This document shows, one piece after another, positions 11,528 to 20,505 of a stretch of 64,000 nucleotides of DNA. Numbering within the stretch: position 1 is the first letter of the stretch; every line of letters starts with the position of its first letter. Below the pieces are notes generated by a model. The model did not search any database. It saw nothing but the letters and a program-made list of their open reading frames with translations, and was not told the DNA's origin. Source of the stretch: Burkholderia lata (GTDB lineage: Bacteria > Pseudomonadota > Gammaproteobacteria > Burkholderiales > Burkholderiaceae); NCBI RefSeq assembly GCF_000012945.1, contig NC_007510.1:3038001-3102000 (forward strand), in the 5' to 3' direction. A program made the translations under genes and the position numbers.

Positions 11528-12853
11528 TTACTTCTTGTAGCCGGCCTGCCGCACTGCGCGGTCGGCGGCGGCCTGCCCGGCGGCAAGCGCCTGGTCGACC
11601 GTCATCTGGCCGGCCACCGCACCGGCGATCGACTGGCCGACCACCGTGCCGAACGACTGGAATTCAGGAATCCCGACGTACTGCACGCCCGTGTACGGCA
11701 CCTTCTTCAGCGACGGATCGTTCGGGTCGGCCGTCTCGATCGCCTTCAGCACGAAGTCCGAGAACGGCGCGGCGGCCTTGTACTCGGGGCGCTGATACGT
11801 CGACGTGCGCGTGCCCGGCGGCACCGACGCCCAGCCTTCATCCTTGCCGACCATCTCGATGTACTGCTTCGACGTCGCCCACGCGATGAACTTGCGTGCG
11901 GCGTCCTGCTGCTTCGACGTCTTCGGCACGGCCAGCGCCCACGCCCACAGCCAGTGCGAGCCCTTCGGCGTGGCCGCGACCGGCGCGGCCGCGAAGCCGA
12001 TCTTGTCGGCGACCTGCGACTGCTGTTTGTTATAGAGCATGCCGGCCGCGACCGTCGCATCGATCCACATCGCGCACTTGCCCGATGCGGTCAGGGTCAG
12101 GTTCTCGTTGAAGCCGTTCGAGCTCGCTCCCGGCGGGCCGTCTTTCTTCAGCAGGTTCACGTAGAACGTGATCGCCTTCTTCCATTCCGGCGACGTGAGC
12201 TGCGCATTCCAGTTCTCGTCGAACCAGCGCCCGCCGAACGTGTTCACGACCGTCGACACGTACGCCATGTTCTCGCCCCAGCCGGCCTTGCCGCGCAGGC
12301 AGATCCCGTAGGTGCCCTTCGCCTTGTCGGTGAGCTTGTCCGCGAATTCGGCGATCTGGTCGTAGGTCGGCTGGTCGGGCATCTTCAGCCCCTTCGCCGC
12401 GAACAGGTCCTTGCGGTAGAACGTCATCGAGCTCTCGACGTAGAACGGCAGCGCGTACAGCTGGCCGTTGTACGACAGGCTGTCGCGCGCGGTCTTCACG
12501 ATGTCGTTCAGGTCGTAGTCGGCGGGCAGGCCCGTCATCGGCGCGAGCCAGCCGCGCTTGCCCCACTGCGGCGTCTCGTAGGTGCCGATCGCCATCACGT
12601 CGAACTGGCCGCTGCCGGTCGTGATGTCGGTCGTCGCGCGCTGGCGCAGCACGTTCTCCTCGAGGATCACCCAGTTCAGCTTGATGTCCGGGTTCGCCTT
12701 CTCGAACGCCGGCGACAGCTTCTTCAGCTCGATCATGTCGGGATTGTTCAGCGTCGCGATCGTCAGCGTGCCGGCGGACGCGGCGCTGGCCGCCGTCGCG
12801 AGCGCGGCTCCGGCGAAGCAGCGCGCGGCGGCGTCGAGCATCTTTCGTTGCAT
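11528..12853 (-). CDS. Sugar/polyol ABC transporter periplasmic substrate-binding protein
   Basis: This is a 441-residue cluster B binding protein with a Sec signal peptide (cleavage expected after ASAASA, about residue 27). The mature protein begins TLTIATLNNPDM, typical of the SmoE/MtlE polyol-binding family. An AGGAGA sits just upstream of ATG 12851-12853. It delivers the sugar alcohol to the permease pair encoded downstream. The ligand cannot be read from sequence; D-arabinitol, sorbitol, mannitol or galactitol are all plausible. Confidence 0.9.
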   Translation of the reverse strand: MQRKMLDAAARCFAGAALATAASAASAGTLTIATLNNPDMIELKKLSPAFEKANPDIKLNWVILEENVLRQRATTDITTGSGQFDVMAIGTYETPQWGKRGWLAPMTGLPADYDLNDIVKTARDSLSYNGQLYALPFYVESSMTFYRKDLFAAKGLKMPDQPTYDQIAEFADKLTDKAKGTYGICLRGKAGWGENMAYVSTVVNTFGGRWFDENWNAQLTSPEWKKAITFYVNLLKKDGPPGASSNGFNENLTLTASGKCAMWIDATVAAGMLYNKQQSQVADKIGFAAAPVAATPKGSHWLWAWALAVPKTSKQQDAARKFIAWATSKQYIEMVGKDEGWASVPPGTRTSTYQRPEYKAAAPFSDFVLKAIETADPNDPSLKKVPYTGVQYVGIPEFQSFGTVVGQSIAGAVAGQMTVDQALAAGQAAADRAVRQAGYKK

Positions 12854-12911
12854 GGCATGTCTCCTGTGTTTGTTCGAAGTGTCGTCGGTACTGCGTTTCC
12901 TTCGCGGCCCG

Positions 12912-14264
12912 TCACGCCGGCCGCTGCATTCCGCACGCGCGCGCATAGTGCGCGATCACGTCGCGTATCCGGTGGCGCACCCAGGCGCGCGGCTCTTTTG
13001 CGAGGCCGCCCGCGCGGCAAGCCGCGTACACGTCCGGCAACCACTGCGCGACGAGCGTTTCCGGCACCGGCTGCCGCGCGAGGTTGTCGAAGAGTTGCTC
13101 GACCGCGGCCGCGACGGCCGGCTGCAGCCAGTAGTAGCGGATCCGGTCGCTGTAGCTGAACTGGCGCGCGAGCCGCTGCTCGGTTTCGTCGCCACGGTAG
13201 TACGGTGCCCAGTGCTCGGGCTGCGCACGCATCGCGGCGTCGACGACGTCGCGCAACCGCGAGCGCTGCGCGAGCTCGCCAATCAGCGCGTCCTCGATGA
13301 AGGTCAGCGCGAACAGCGCCTCGCGCAGCGCGAACGTCAGCGCCGGGCCGACCTTCAGCACCGCGAAGTGGTCGCGCACGAGCGCGGCGAGTGCGCCCTC
13401 GGTCTGGTAGTCGGTCGAATGCGCTTCGAACACGAGACGCGGTGTCTGCAGGATACTCGCGCCGAGCGACGCGGCCCTGGCGCTGTCGTAGTCGAGCACG
13501 TGGCGATCGTCGAAGTCGACACCCGGCTGCGCGACGATCGCCACGACACGCGTCCATGCATCGTCGAGCCCGGCCGCCGCGAACGCGTGGCGGTGCGCAT
13601 CGAGCGTCGCCGCGATGCTGTCGCTGCGCGTGACCGCGATCTGCGCGATCGCCGCATCGTCGCCGCTGCCGCTGACTTCGCCGCCCGGTGTCGGCACCTC
13701 GGTGCCGATCACGTAGACGGGCGCCATGCCGGCGCGCGCAGCCGCGTCTTCCGCCGCGCGGCACAGTTCGGCCGCGCGTGCGGCGATCGTGCGATCGTCG
13801 AGCCGCACCGGATCGTCCGCGCACGCCATGCTCGCATCGAGGTGGATCTTTTCGAAGCCGGCTTCGACGTACGCGGCGACCATCGCGCCCGCTTCGCGCA
13901 TTGCGTCGGCTGCGCGCCGATGCCGCCACGGATTCGGGCCGAGGTGGTCGCCGCCGAGCACGAGCGCCGACGGCGCAAGCCCGCAACGTTGCGCAATCGC
14001 GTCGACGTCGCGGCGGAAATCGGCGGGCGTCATGCCCGTATAGCCGCCGAGATGGTTCACCTGGTTGCAGGTCGCCTCGATCAGCAGAGGCGAACCGTCC
14101 GCGCGCGCCGCTTCGCATGCGGCCTCCAGCACGAGCCGGTGCGCGCTGCAGATCGAATAGATGCCGCGCTGCGCGTCCGCGCGGTTCGCGTCGAAGATCA
14201 TCCGCAGCACCGCGTCCGCATGCGCGGTGCGCGAGCGTTCGGCGAAGGTCGTCAGGCCGGACAT
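12912..14264 (-). CDS. GatZ/KbaZ-family protein (tagatose-bisphosphate aldolase subunit-like or tagatose-6-phosphate 4-epimerase)
   Basis: The 450-residue protein has the family core: IYSICSAHRLVLEAA near residue 35, LLIEATCNQVNHLGGYTGM near 60 and LGGDHLGPNPW near 104. In enteric bacteria GatZ/KbaZ is the accessory subunit of a class II aldolase, but no GatY/KbaY partner is encoded here. Stand-alone relatives in Agrobacterium were reported to be D-tagatose 6-phosphate 4-epimerases, and that fits this setting better. Its start overlaps the end of the PfkB kinase gene by 13 bases. Confidence 0.8.
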   Translation of the reverse strand: MSGLTTFAERSRTAHADAVLRMIFDANRADAQRGIYSICSAHRLVLEAACEAARADGSPLLIEATCNQVNHLGGYTGMTPADFRRDVDAIAQRCGLAPSALVLGGDHLGPNPWRHRRAADAMREAGAMVAAYVEAGFEKIHLDASMACADDPVRLDDRTIAARAAELCRAAEDAAARAGMAPVYVIGTEVPTPGGEVSGSGDDAAIAQIAVTRSDSIAATLDAHRHAFAAAGLDDAWTRVVAIVAQPGVDFDDRHVLDYDSARAASLGASILQTPRLVFEAHSTDYQTEGALAALVRDHFAVLKVGPALTFALREALFALTFIEDALIGELAQRSRLRDVVDAAMRAQPEHWAPYYRGDETEQRLARQFSYSDRIRYYWLQPAVAAAVEQLFDNLARQPVPETLVAQWLPDVYAACRAGGLAKEPRAWVRHRIRDVIAHYARACGMQRPA

Positions 14265-15208
14265 GCAATACCTCGTTCGGTCAGGAAGCGGTCGATTTCG
14301 GCCGCGCTGCTGTTACCTTCCATCGGGCCGCGCCGCGTGACCGCGATCGCCCCGGCCGCGTTCGCGCGGCGCAGTGCGACCTCGATCGGCATGCCGGCGA
14401 CGAGGCTCGCGACCAGCGTGCCGCCGAAGCAGTCGCCGGCTCCGGTCGGGTCGAGTTCATCGACCTGAAACGCCGGAGCCTCCGCCCGGTTCGCGCGATC
14501 GAACGCGACGCTGCCTTGCGCGCCGCGTTTCAGCACGACACGTTCGAGCAGCGGATGCGTCGCGAGCAGGCCCGCGATCGCGCGCTCGGCCGGCTGCGGC
14601 CCGCAGAAGAACGGCAGATCGGCTTCGCTCGGCAGGAACAGGTGGCATGCGTCGAGCATCACGTCGAGTGCCGCGCGCATCGGGCGAAAGCTCAGCATTT
14701 CGGGCCGCACGTTCGGATCGAACGACACTTTCGCGCCGGCGCGCGCCGCCTCGATCACGCCGCGCTGCACGGCCGCGATCGCCGATTCGCTCGTCAGCGA
14801 CGAGCCCATCACGTGGAAATAGCGGCAGCCGTCGAACATCGCGGTATCGACATCGGGCGCATCGACGCACGCGGCCGCGCTGGTGGACAGCGTATAGACG
14901 AAGCTGCGCGAGCCGTCTTCGCGATACGCGACGAACGCGGTGCCGGTCGGGCGCGCGACGCGACGGATGCGCGCGACGTCGACGCCATCGCGTTCGAGCC
15001 GCGCGACGATCGCGTCGCCGAATGCATCGCGACCGACGCAGCCCGCATACGCGACGCGTGCGCCGAGCCGCGCGGCCTGGTCGGCGAAGATTGCCGGCGC
15101 ACCGCTCGGAAACGGCCCTTCGAACAGGCCCGGCGCATCGAAACCCTGGCCGCGCTCGGCGGCGACGAATTCGGCGAGCAGTTCGCCGGCAACGACGATC
15201 TCGGCCAT
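14252..15208 (-). CDS. PfkB-family sugar kinase
   Basis: This is a 318-residue ribokinase-fold kinase. The N-terminal GELLAEFVAAERG region is followed by the acceptor-site loop GGSAP-like segment (PSGAPAIFADQAARLG). The C-terminal signature DPTGAGDCFGGTLVASL contains the catalytic aspartate and anion hole. It probably phosphorylates the ketohexose or ketopentose formed by the SDR dehydrogenase encoded upstream. Overlap with the GatZ-like gene implies coupled expression. Specificity (fructose, tagatose or 2-keto-3-deoxygluconate) is not determinable from sequence. Confidence 0.88.
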   Translation of the reverse strand: MAEIVVAGELLAEFVAAERGQGFDAPGLFEGPFPSGAPAIFADQAARLGARVAYAGCVGRDAFGDAIVARLERDGVDVARIRRVARPTGTAFVAYREDGSRSFVYTLSTSAAACVDAPDVDTAMFDGCRYFHVMGSSLTSESAIAAVQRGVIEAARAGAKVSFDPNVRPEMLSFRPMRAALDVMLDACHLFLPSEADLPFFCGPQPAERAIAGLLATHPLLERVVLKRGAQGSVAFDRANRAEAPAFQVDELDPTGAGDCFGGTLVASLVAGMPIEVALRRANAAGAIAVTRRGPMEGNSSAAEIDRFLTERGIACPA

Positions 15209-15304
15209 CAGGCGGCCCCTCCTCGTTCGACGGCGGCCGCGGCGTGCGGCGACACCGCTGCGTCGCGAGCCGGCCGGCAAATGGCGCGTGCGAGCGGCAC
15301 CATA

Positions 15305-16081
15305 TCAGCTCATCCAGTTGCCGCCGTCGACGTTCAGCGTCTGGGCGGTAACGTAGTCGGCGTCGGACGACGCGAGGAACAGCGCCGCGCCGGTCAGGTC
15401 GCCCGGCACGCCCATGCGGCCGAGCGGCACGGCTTCGCCGACGAGCCGCTTCTTCTCGCCGAGCGGCCGGTTCTCGTAGCGCGCGAACAGCGCATCGACC
15501 TGCTCCCACATCGGCGTGTCGACGACGCCCGGCGCGATGCCGTTCACGTTGATCCGGTGCGGCGCGAGCGCGAGCGCGGCCGACTGCGTATAGCTGATCA
15601 CCGCGGCCTTGGTCGCGCAGTAGTGCGAAACGAGTGCCTCGCCACGACGCCCGGCCTGCGACGACATGTTGACGATCTTGCCGCCGCGCCCCTGCTCGAC
15701 CATCCGCTGCGCGACGGCCTGCATCAGGAAGAACAGCCCTTTCACGTTGACCGAGAACAGCCGGTCGAACACGTCCCACGATTCGTCGAGGATCGGGCGC
15801 ATGTCGAACAGCGCCGCGTTGTTGAACAGGATGTCGACGCCGCCGAAGCGCTCGACCGTCGTCGCGACGATCCGCTCGATGTCGTCGCGGCGCGTGACGT
15901 CCGCGGTGACGGCCACCGCGCGGCCGGGGTTCGCCTCGATGAGCCGCGCGAGCGAGCCGCCTGCCGGCTTCAGGTCGACGAGCACGCAGCGTGCGCCCTC
16001 GTCCAGATAGCGTTGCGCGACCGCCTCGCCGATGCCGCTTGCGGCGCCCGTCAGGATCGCGACCTTGTCTTCCAGTCTCAC
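15305..16081 (-). CDS. SDR-family polyol dehydrogenase (sorbitol/galactitol dehydrogenase-like)
   Basis: The 258-residue classical short-chain dehydrogenase has cofactor motif TGAASGIG (11-18), structural NNAA (88-91), catalytic S140/S141, Y154 and K158. Acidic D36 after the second strand favours NAD+. It leads the minus-strand polyol operon, directly behind the dyad at 16141-16175. It is expected to oxidise the imported sugar alcohol to a ketose. Galactitol, sorbitol or ribitol-type substrates are all compatible with the family. Confidence 0.85.
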   Translation of the reverse strand: MRLEDKVAILTGAASGIGEAVAQRYLDEGARCVLVDLKPAGGSLARLIEANPGRAVAVTADVTRRDDIERIVATTVERFGGVDILFNNAALFDMRPILDESWDVFDRLFSVNVKGLFFLMQAVAQRMVEQGRGGKIVNMSSQAGRRGEALVSHYCATKAAVISYTQSAALALAPHRINVNGIAPGVVDTPMWEQVDALFARYENRPLGEKKRLVGEAVPLGRMGVPGDLTGAALFLASSDADYVTAQTLNVDGGNWMS

Positions 16082-16140
16082 TGGCTGTCTCCGGTTCGTT
16101 CTGCTTCACGACGGCCGCGAGGTGAGCGAACGCTCGCCAA

Positions 16141-16175
16141 CCGATCAATTGCTCTGTTAGTGATCGAATGATCGG
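16141..16175. promoter_or_regulatory. Interrupted dyad, probable operator of the polyol ABC operon
   Basis: Left arm CCGATCAATTGCTC (16141-16154) and right arm GATCGAATGATCGG (16162-16175) are complementary at 11 of 14 positions around a 7-base centre. Read in reverse, the stretch 16162-16180 agrees with the outer-left arm of the dalD dyad (200-218) at 16 of 19 positions. The shared sequence and identical centre spacing point to one regulator acting on both units. Confidence 0.7.
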
Positions 16176-16361
16176 ATACGCGATTCGCGCTGTCAAGGCG
16201 ACGTGACGGCTTTCTATGACGCGCTGCGGCACGACGGCGCACCGCGGCAACCCGCCGCGCACGCCCGGCAAGGCACAGCGCGCACGGTGCGGCGCGGTCG
16301 GATCGGCGATGAAGGGGACGGAGCGAGGACGAAAAGGGGAATTCGCGCTGCACGGCACGGC

Positions 16362-16380
16362 GATACGTTATATCATCGCC
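16362..16380. promoter_or_regulatory. Possible Zur box in front of zur-znuACB
   Basis: GATACGTTATATCATCGCC lies 30 bases before the zur start. It contains a GTTATA core like half of a proteobacterial Zur site, and 5-base GCGAT/ATCGC flanking arms. The symmetry is weak, so this is only a candidate for zinc-dependent autoregulation. Confidence 0.35.
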
Positions 16381-16409
16381 ATACTTTGTTTCACGCCCTG
16401 CTTCACGCC

Positions 16410-16871
16410 ATGGCTACCTCATCGTCCATTGACGCCCGGCTGTCCCGGGCCGACGCATTCGCCGCCGAGCACGGGCTCGCGTGGACGCCGCTGCGCCGCC
16501 AGGTCTACGAACGCGTGCTGGCTGCGCAGCGCCCGATCGGCGCGTACGACCTGCTCGCCGAACTCGAGCCGCAGCGCGGCCGCGTGCCGCCCACGACCGT
16601 CTATCGCGCGCTGGATTTCCTCGTCGAGCACGGCTTCATCCACCGGATCGAATCGAAGAACGCGTTCTTCGCATGCTGCGAGATCGGCGTGCCGCACGAA
16701 GGCCAGTTCCTGATCTGCGATTCGTGCGGCGACACCGTCGAGATTCCCGGCGGCGACCTCGCGAAGCAGTTGTCCGCGAGCGAGCCCGCACACGGTTTCG
16801 AAGTCCACCACCAGGTCGTCGAGCTGAGCGGCCTGTGCGGGCACTGCAAGCACAAGCCGGTGCAACGCTGA
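16410..16871 (+). CDS. zur: Zur, Fur-family zinc uptake repressor
   Basis: This is a 153-residue Fur-family regulator. It has an N-terminal winged helix (TPLRRQVYERVLAAQ to PPTTVYRALDFLVEHGFIHR). The C-terminal dimer domain has two CxxC pairs (C103/C106, C143/C146) that bind structural zinc. Metal-site residues include HHQ near 133. Position as the first gene of a znuACB cluster identifies it as Zur rather than Fur. The ATG at 16410 aligns with family N-termini; upstream in-frame sequence lies in the promoter region. Confidence 0.9.
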   Translation: MATSSSIDARLSRADAFAAEHGLAWTPLRRQVYERVLAAQRPIGAYDLLAELEPQRGRVPPTTVYRALDFLVEHGFIHRIESKNAFFACCEIGVPHEGQFLICDSCGDTVEIPGGDLAKQLSASEPAHGFEVHHQVVELSGLCGHCKHKPVQR

Positions 16872-16917
16872 CGCGCATCGCGCGGCGCACGCGCCGCCCC
16901 TTCCAACGAGGAGTTCC

Positions 16918-17832
16918 ATGTCCATTGCCCTGAAGCGCGCGCCGCGGCGTGCCCTGTCGCCTGTCCGCTGGCTCGCCGCCGCCGTCGCCGCGCTGTCGCT
17001 CGCGGCGCCCGCATTCGCGCAGGCCGCGACCGTCAACGTCGTGGCCGCCGAGAATTTCTACGGCGATGTCGCGACGCAAATCGGCGGCAGCCACGTCGCG
17101 GTCACGAGCATCCTCAGCAATCCGGACCAGGATCCGCACCTGTTCGAAGCGAGCCCGAAAACGGCCCGCGCGCTCCAGCACGCGCAGGTCGTGATCTACA
17201 ACGGCGCCAACTACGACCCGTGGATGAGCAAGCTGCTCGGCGCGTCCAAGCAGGCGAAGCGCGCGACGATCGTCGTCGCCGATCTGGTCGGCAAGAAGGC
17301 CGGCGACAACCCGCACCTGTGGTACGACCCGGCGACGATGCCGGCCGCCGCGCGCGCGATCGCGGCCGAGCTCGGCCGCGCCGACCCGGCGAACAAGGCC
17401 GAATACGACGCGAACCTGCAGAAGTTCGTCGCGTCGCTGAAGCCCGTCGACGACAAGGTCGCCGCGCTGCGCGCGCAGTACAAGGGCGTGCCGGTCACGG
17501 CCACCGAGCCCGTGTTCGGCTACATGTCCGACGCGATCGGCCTCGACATGCGCAACCAGCGCTTCCAGCTCGCGACGATGAACGACACCGAGGCGAGCGC
17601 GCAGGACGTCGCCGCATTCGAGAACGACCTGCGCAAGAAGCAGGTGCGCGTGCTGATCTACAACAGCCAGGCTGAAGAACCGATGACCAAGCGCATGCTG
17701 AAGATCGCGCGCGACGGCGGCGTGCCGACCGTCAGCGTCACCGAGACGCAGCCGGCCGGCAAGACCTTCCAGCAATGGATGGCCGGCCAGCTCGACGCGC
17801 TCTCGGCCGCGCTGGCAGCCGGCAAGCAATAA
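16918..17832 (+). CDS. znuA: Zinc ABC transporter substrate-binding protein
   Basis: This 304-residue cluster A-I (cluster 9) metal-binding lipoprotein-like family member has a Sec signal peptide ending near AFAQA (residue 34-36). Metal-ligand segments are GGSHVAV, DQDPHLFEAS and NPHLWYDP. It lacks the long His/Asp loop of E. coli ZnuA. It starts 46 bases after zur, with GAGGAG at 16908-16913. Zinc, not manganese, is favoured because of the adjacent zur. It feeds zinc to ZnuB. Confidence 0.88.
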   Translation: MSIALKRAPRRALSPVRWLAAAVAALSLAAPAFAQAATVNVVAAENFYGDVATQIGGSHVAVTSILSNPDQDPHLFEASPKTARALQHAQVVIYNGANYDPWMSKLLGASKQAKRATIVVADLVGKKAGDNPHLWYDPATMPAAARAIAAELGRADPANKAEYDANLQKFVASLKPVDDKVAALRAQYKGVPVTATEPVFGYMSDAIGLDMRNQRFQLATMNDTEASAQDVAAFENDLRKKQVRVLIYNSQAEEPMTKRMLKIARDGGVPTVSVTETQPAGKTFQQWMAGQLDALSAALAAGKQ

Positions 17833-17846
17833 ACCACCGTAACGAC

Positions 17847-18737
17847 ATGACCGTCACTCCTCACGCACTCGCCGTCGATCGCGTCACGCTCGAACTGGGC
17901 GGACGCACGATCCTGCGCGACGTCAGCTTCTCGATCGAACCCGGCGAATTCGTCGGCGTGCTCGGGCCGAACGGCGCGGGCAAGACGACGCTGATGCGCG
18001 CGGTGCTCGGCCTCGTGCCCGTGTCGGCCGGCACGCTGTCCGTCGGCGGCGTGCCGGTCGTGCGCGGCAATGCGTCGATCGGCTACATGCCGCAGATCCG
18101 CAGCGGCCTCGCAAACCGCCGGATGCGCGGCTACGACTTCGTTGCGATGGCCGCCGACGGCCACCGCTGGGGGCTGCCGCACACGAACGCGGCGACGCGC
18201 CGCGACGTCGACCGCGTGCTCGATCTCGTCGGCGGCCCGACGCTTGCGCGCCGGCCGCTGTCGGAGCTGTCCGGCGGCGAGCGGCAGCGCCTGCTGCTCG
18301 CGCAATGCCTGCTCGGCAGCCCGAAGCTGCTGCTGCTCGACGAGCCGCTGATCAGCCTCGACCCGAACCACCAGCGCGGCGTCGTCGAGCTCGTGCGCAA
18401 CGTGCAGCGCGAGCTCGGCATCACCGTGCTGTTCTCCGCGCACGAACTGAACCCGCTGCTGAACGCGCTCGATCGCGTGCTGTATCTCGGCAACGGCGTC
18501 GCCGCGCTCGGCACCGTCGACGAGGTGATCACGAAGCCGGTGCTGTCGCGGCTCTACGGTTCGCCGATCGACGTGATGCGCGTGAACGGCAAGATCTTCG
18601 TGATGTCGGGCGACGTCGAGATCGAGAAGCACGACCACGAACACGAGGACGACGACGGCCACTCGCACGGCGGTGGCGGCGGCCACGGCCATCACCACCA
18701 CGGACACGCTCATCCCGGGCATTCGCACGATGTTTGA
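17847..18737 (+). CDS. znuC: Zinc ABC transporter ATP-binding protein with His-rich tail
   Basis: The 296-residue ATPase has Walker A GPNGAGKTT (40-48), signature LSGGERQR, Walker B LLLLDEPLISLD and switch SAHELN. It is unusual in carrying about 37 C-terminal residues rich in His, Asp and Gly (from EKHDHEHEDDDGH onward, with an HHHH run). The tail may hold cytoplasmic zinc or sense it. It starts 14 bases after znuA, and its last 8 bases overlap the znuB start. Confidence 0.9.
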   Translation: MTVTPHALAVDRVTLELGGRTILRDVSFSIEPGEFVGVLGPNGAGKTTLMRAVLGLVPVSAGTLSVGGVPVVRGNASIGYMPQIRSGLANRRMRGYDFVAMAADGHRWGLPHTNAATRRDVDRVLDLVGGPTLARRPLSELSGGERQRLLLAQCLLGSPKLLLLDEPLISLDPNHQRGVVELVRNVQRELGITVLFSAHELNPLLNALDRVLYLGNGVAALGTVDEVITKPVLSRLYGSPIDVMRVNGKIFVMSGDVEIEKHDHEHEDDDGHSHGGGGGHGHHHHGHAHPGHSHDV

Positions 18738-19512
18738 ATACGACTTCATGATCAACGCCTTCGCGGCGTCGGGGATCGTCGCGGTGCTCGCGGGCATCGT
18801 CGGCTACTTCCTGGTGCTGCGCGGGCAGACCTTCGCCGGCCATGCGCTGTCGCACGTCGGCTTCACCGGCGCGACGGGCGCGGTGCTGCTCGGCATCTCG
18901 CCGATCTGGGGGATGGTCGGCTTCACGCTCGCGGCCGGGATCGGGATGGGCGCGCTCGGCGAGAAGCTCGCGGGCCGCGACGTCGCGATCGGCGTGATCC
19001 TGTCCGGCGCGCTCGGCTTCGGCCTGCTGTTCCTGCATTTCTACACGTCGTTCGCCACGCAGGTCACCGCGCTGCTGTTCGGCAACGTGCTCGCGGTAAG
19101 CCACGACACGCTCGCGGTGCTCGCCGGCATCGGCGCCGTGAGCCTGCTCGCGCTCGCGCTGATCGCGCGGCCGCTGCTGTTCGCGTCGCTGCAGCCCGAA
19201 CTGGCCGAAGCCAAGGGCGTGTCGTTGCGCACGGTGTCGATGCTGTTCCTCGCGGTGTGCGCGCTCGCGGTCGCCGCGGCGACGCAGATCGTCGGCGTGC
19301 TGCTGGTGTTCACGCTGCTGGTCGGGCCGGCTGCCGCCGCGCAGAACGTGACGACGCGGCTGTCGACCGGCGTGCTGCTCGCCGCGCTGTTCGCGTTGTT
19401 CGAAGCGTGGCTCGGTATCGTGCTCGCGTATCACACCGACTGGCCGACGAGCTTCTGGATCACCGCGTTGTCGGCACTCGTGTACGGCGCGAGCCTGATG
19501 CGGCGCCACTGA
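18730..19512 (+). CDS. znuB: Zinc ABC transporter permease
   Basis: This is a 260-residue ABC-3 family inner-membrane permease with seven to eight hydrophobic segments. The cytoplasmic coupling region is PELAEAKGVSLR. Its ATG at 18730 lies inside the 3' end of znuC (8-base overlap). It completes the zur-znuA-znuC-znuB operon, and a strong hairpin follows 34 bases after the stop. Confidence 0.92.
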   Translation: MFEYDFMINAFAASGIVAVLAGIVGYFLVLRGQTFAGHALSHVGFTGATGAVLLGISPIWGMVGFTLAAGIGMGALGEKLAGRDVAIGVILSGALGFGLLFLHFYTSFATQVTALLFGNVLAVSHDTLAVLAGIGAVSLLALALIARPLLFASLQPELAEAKGVSLRTVSMLFLAVCALAVAAATQIVGVLLVFTLLVGPAAAAQNVTTRLSTGVLLAALFALFEAWLGIVLAYHTDWPTSFWITALSALVYGASLMRRH

Positions 19513-19546
19513 TTGCCGCCTGGCGGATCACCGCCCGAAGGTAATG

Positions 19547-19584
19547 AAAAACGCCGGCGTGCCCGAGGGCAGCGCCGGCGTTTT
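19547..19584. terminator. Rho-independent terminator, probably bidirectional
   Basis: The arms AACGCCGGCG and CGCCGGCGTT flank a loop and sit between an A-run and a T-run. It separates the convergent znuB and S-formylglutathione hydrolase genes and can serve both. Confidence 0.85.
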
Positions 19585-19640
19585 CGCATGCGCCCGCGAT
19601 CGTGCGGCGCGCCGTGTGCGTTACCTGCTTCCCTGCCCGC

Positions 19641-20489
19641 TCACCGTGCGAGCACGCGCGCGTGATGCGCGATGTGATCGGCGATGAACGTCGAGATGAA
19701 GTAGTAGCCGTGGTCGTAGCCTGCATGACGACGCAGCGTCAGCGGCTGGCCGGCCTTCGCGCACGCGGCTTCGAACACGTCGGGGTTCAACTGGTTCGCG
19801 AGGAACTGGTCGGCGAGGCCCTGATCGACCAGGATGCCGTCCGCGAACTTCGGCGCATCGGCGCGCGCGACGAGTTCGCTCGCGTCGTGTGCCTTCCACG
19901 CTTCGCGATCGGCGCCCAGATAACCCGAGAACGCCTTCTCGCCCCACGGGCAGCGCGTCGGCGCGGCGATCGGCGCGAACGCCGACACCGACCGGTACAG
20001 GCCCGGATGGCGCAACGCGAGCGTCAGCGCGCCGTGCCCGCCCATCGAATGGCCGAAGATCCCGAGCCGCGCGCCGTCGATCGGCAGCTCGGCCGCGACC
20101 AGCTCGCGCAGCTCACCCGTCACGTACGACTCCATCCGGTAATGCGCGGACCACGGCGCCTCGGTCGCATCGACGTAGAAGCCCGCGCCAACGCCGAAGT
20201 CCCATGCGTCGGTCTCGCCCGGCACGCCCGCGCCGCGCGGGCTCGTGTCGGGCATCACGAGCGCGATGCCGTGCTGCGCCGCGTATTGCTGCGCGCCGGC
20301 CTTGATCGCGAACGTCTCGTCGGTGCACGTGAGCCCCGCGAGATAGAACAGCGCCGGCACGCGGCCGTGCGCGGCCTGCGGCGGCAGGTACACCGAGAAC
20401 TTCATCGGCAGGCCGATGGCCGCCGAATCGTGACGGTAGAAACGCTGCTCGCCGCCGTGGCACGCATGCGAGGAAACGAGTTCGAGCAT
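19641..20489 (-). CDS. fghA: S-formylglutathione hydrolase
   Basis: The 282-residue esterase D-family hydrolase has nucleophile S148 in GHSMGGHGAL and an oxyanion segment LAGLTCTDE. It hydrolyses S-formylglutathione to formate and glutathione, the second step of formaldehyde detoxification. It lies 16 bases downstream of the class III alcohol dehydrogenase that produces its substrate, in one operon. Confidence 0.95.
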   Translation of the reverse strand: MLELVSSHACHGGEQRFYRHDSAAIGLPMKFSVYLPPQAAHGRVPALFYLAGLTCTDETFAIKAGAQQYAAQHGIALVMPDTSPRGAGVPGETDAWDFGVGAGFYVDATEAPWSAHYRMESYVTGELRELVAAELPIDGARLGIFGHSMGGHGALTLALRHPGLYRSVSAFAPIAAPTRCPWGEKAFSGYLGADREAWKAHDASELVARADAPKFADGILVDQGLADQFLANQLNPDVFEAACAKAGQPLTLRRHAGYDHGYYFISTFIADHIAHHARVLAR

Positions 20490-20505
20490 CGCGGTACGCT
20501 CCCGG

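Larger units (their letters stand above)
16082..16409. other. Divergent intergenic region, SDR operon / zur
   Basis: This 328-base gap has no convincing gene. It holds the probable operator of the polyol operon (16141-16175) and, nearer zur, an AT-richer stretch around 16360-16390 that probably contains the zur promoter. Confidence 0.6.

Noticed and set aside
13688..16171. 827-codon open frame antisense to the polyol genes
   Set aside because: It spans several well-supported genes on the other strand and has no recognisable domain.
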